Positions 33,108 to 33,291 of a stretch of DNA of 33,291 nt are shown in pieces. The stretch's first letter is position 1. Every line of letters starts with the position of its first letter. The stretch covers positions 1 through 33,291 of the forward strand of contig JALSIX010000008.1 of the NCBI GenBank assembly GCA_026989655.1. The letters are read 5' to 3'. Made by a program: the position numbers and the translations under genes. The notes beneath the pieces were generated by a model. The model had not been told where the DNA came from and ran no database searches. It saw only the letters and a list, made by a program, of their open reading frames with translations. The stretch is from Caldilineaceae bacterium (GTDB taxonomy: Bacteria > Chloroflexota > Anaerolineae > Caldilineales > Caldilineaceae).

Positions 33108-33144
33108 AGTTCAGTTCGTAGTGCGCGCTTCAGCGCGTGCCCGA
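33108..33144. repeat. Direct repeat R2, copy 2
   Basis: Identical to 31971-32007. It lies directly upstream of the ribosome binding site of the secreted-protein gene and would be transcribed in its leader, where its palindrome can form a hairpin. Confidence 0.85.
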
Positions 33145-33242
33145 AGCAAAGACAGAACAAAAGCAGAAATCACCAGCGGAAGCCGGGCGGGGTTGTGGAA
33201 CAGGGGGCGCAACGTGGGGCGAGGGCGTTGAGACTTGCTGTC

Positions 33243-33272
33243 AGTTTACCACAAGGGGGGGGTGATTGTCAA
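33243..33272 (-). promoter_or_regulatory. Predicted promoter of the secreted-protein gene
   Basis: On the minus strand TTGACA (33272-33267), 18-base spacer and TAAACT (33248-33243). The -35 lies inside repeat R1 copy 2; R1 copy 1 has TTGGCA there and no -10. Leader of about 150 nt. Confidence 0.55.
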
Positions 33273-33291
33273 GCAAGGAAAGCTTAAAAAT
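33260..33291. repeat. Direct repeat R1, copy 2 (runs to the window edge)
   Basis: 29 of 32 bases match 31897-31928; it may continue beyond the window. Copies are 1363 bases apart, same orientation. Confidence 0.8.

Noticed and set aside
31897-33291. Integron-type gene cassette
   Set aside because: The repeats are direct, short and lack the paired inverted core sites of attC, and no integrase is seen.
1-33291. CRISPR arrays, tRNA, rRNA, transposases
   Set aside because: None seen: no regularly spaced repeats, no cloverleaf-like sequences and no transposase or integrase motifs in the open frames.

Overview
The window is GC-rich bacterial chromosome with genes packed on both strands. The likeliest source is a (probably thermophilic) member of the Chloroflexota. 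The clues are indirect: Shine-Dalgarno-led housekeeping genes, secreted proteins carrying an H-x-x-F-[LM]-P-x-V motif, a CoxD/CoxE/XdhC molybdoenzyme maturation cluster, and a dispersed GC-rich palindromic repeat whose reverse-strand translation reads GHALKRALRTEL. Lineage is an inference; no rRNA or marker gene is present.

Layout. 1-1607 (lower GC): the 3' end of a probable phage-defence operon, with a truncated PglZ-domain protein overlapping a 265-aa partner. 1608-2007: gene-free. 2008-5866 (+): guaA, a membrane-anchored beta-lactamase-like serine hydrolase and a small lipoprotein. 5950-6330: remains of a carbohydrate-binding (pullulanase-like) domain gene. 6392-9981 (-): a MOSC protein and a TauABC/SsuABC-type importer (lipoprotein receptor, permease, ATPase) behind a clear promoter and a 20-bp tandem repeat. 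10440-11195 (+): a 4'-phosphopantetheinyl transferase. 11208-19308: two heterodimeric ABC exporters arranged as a mirror image around a divergent promoter pair. 19390-24546: malate dehydrogenase (-), a secreted FG-GAP protein (+), a sirtuin (-) and a CDP-alcohol phosphatidyltransferase (+). 24571-26472 (-): ATP-dependent PEP carboxykinase and a 60-aa membrane protein. 26698-31890 (+): moaB, a NiCoT/UreH-like metal transporter, a GNAT, a CoxD-like MoxR ATPase, a CoxE-like VWA protein and two XdhC-family proteins. 31891-33291: a lower-GC segment with two different direct repeats, holding a frameshifted secreted-protein gene and a small membrane-protein gene on the minus strand.

The most notable signal is the leader of the minus-strand ABC exporter operon. 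A near-consensus promoter (15403-15431) makes a leader of about 400 nt. It carries a 25-codon upstream ORF (15201-15278), an intrinsic terminator (15038-15068) just before the exporter gene, and an upstream segment (15119-15132) complementary to the terminator's 5' arm, which is itself complementary to a third segment. This is a complete attenuator, and the layout recalls ribosome-mediated control of the Bacillus bmrB-bmrCD exporter. In both exporter pairs the promoter-proximal subunit has a degenerate Walker B site and the distal subunit an LSVGQ signature, the hallmark of heterodimeric exporters with one consensus ATP site.

The right half brings together genes for finishing a molybdenum hydroxylase or CO-dehydrogenase-like enzyme (MoaB, CoxD, CoxE, XdhC x2), but no structural subunit gene is visible.
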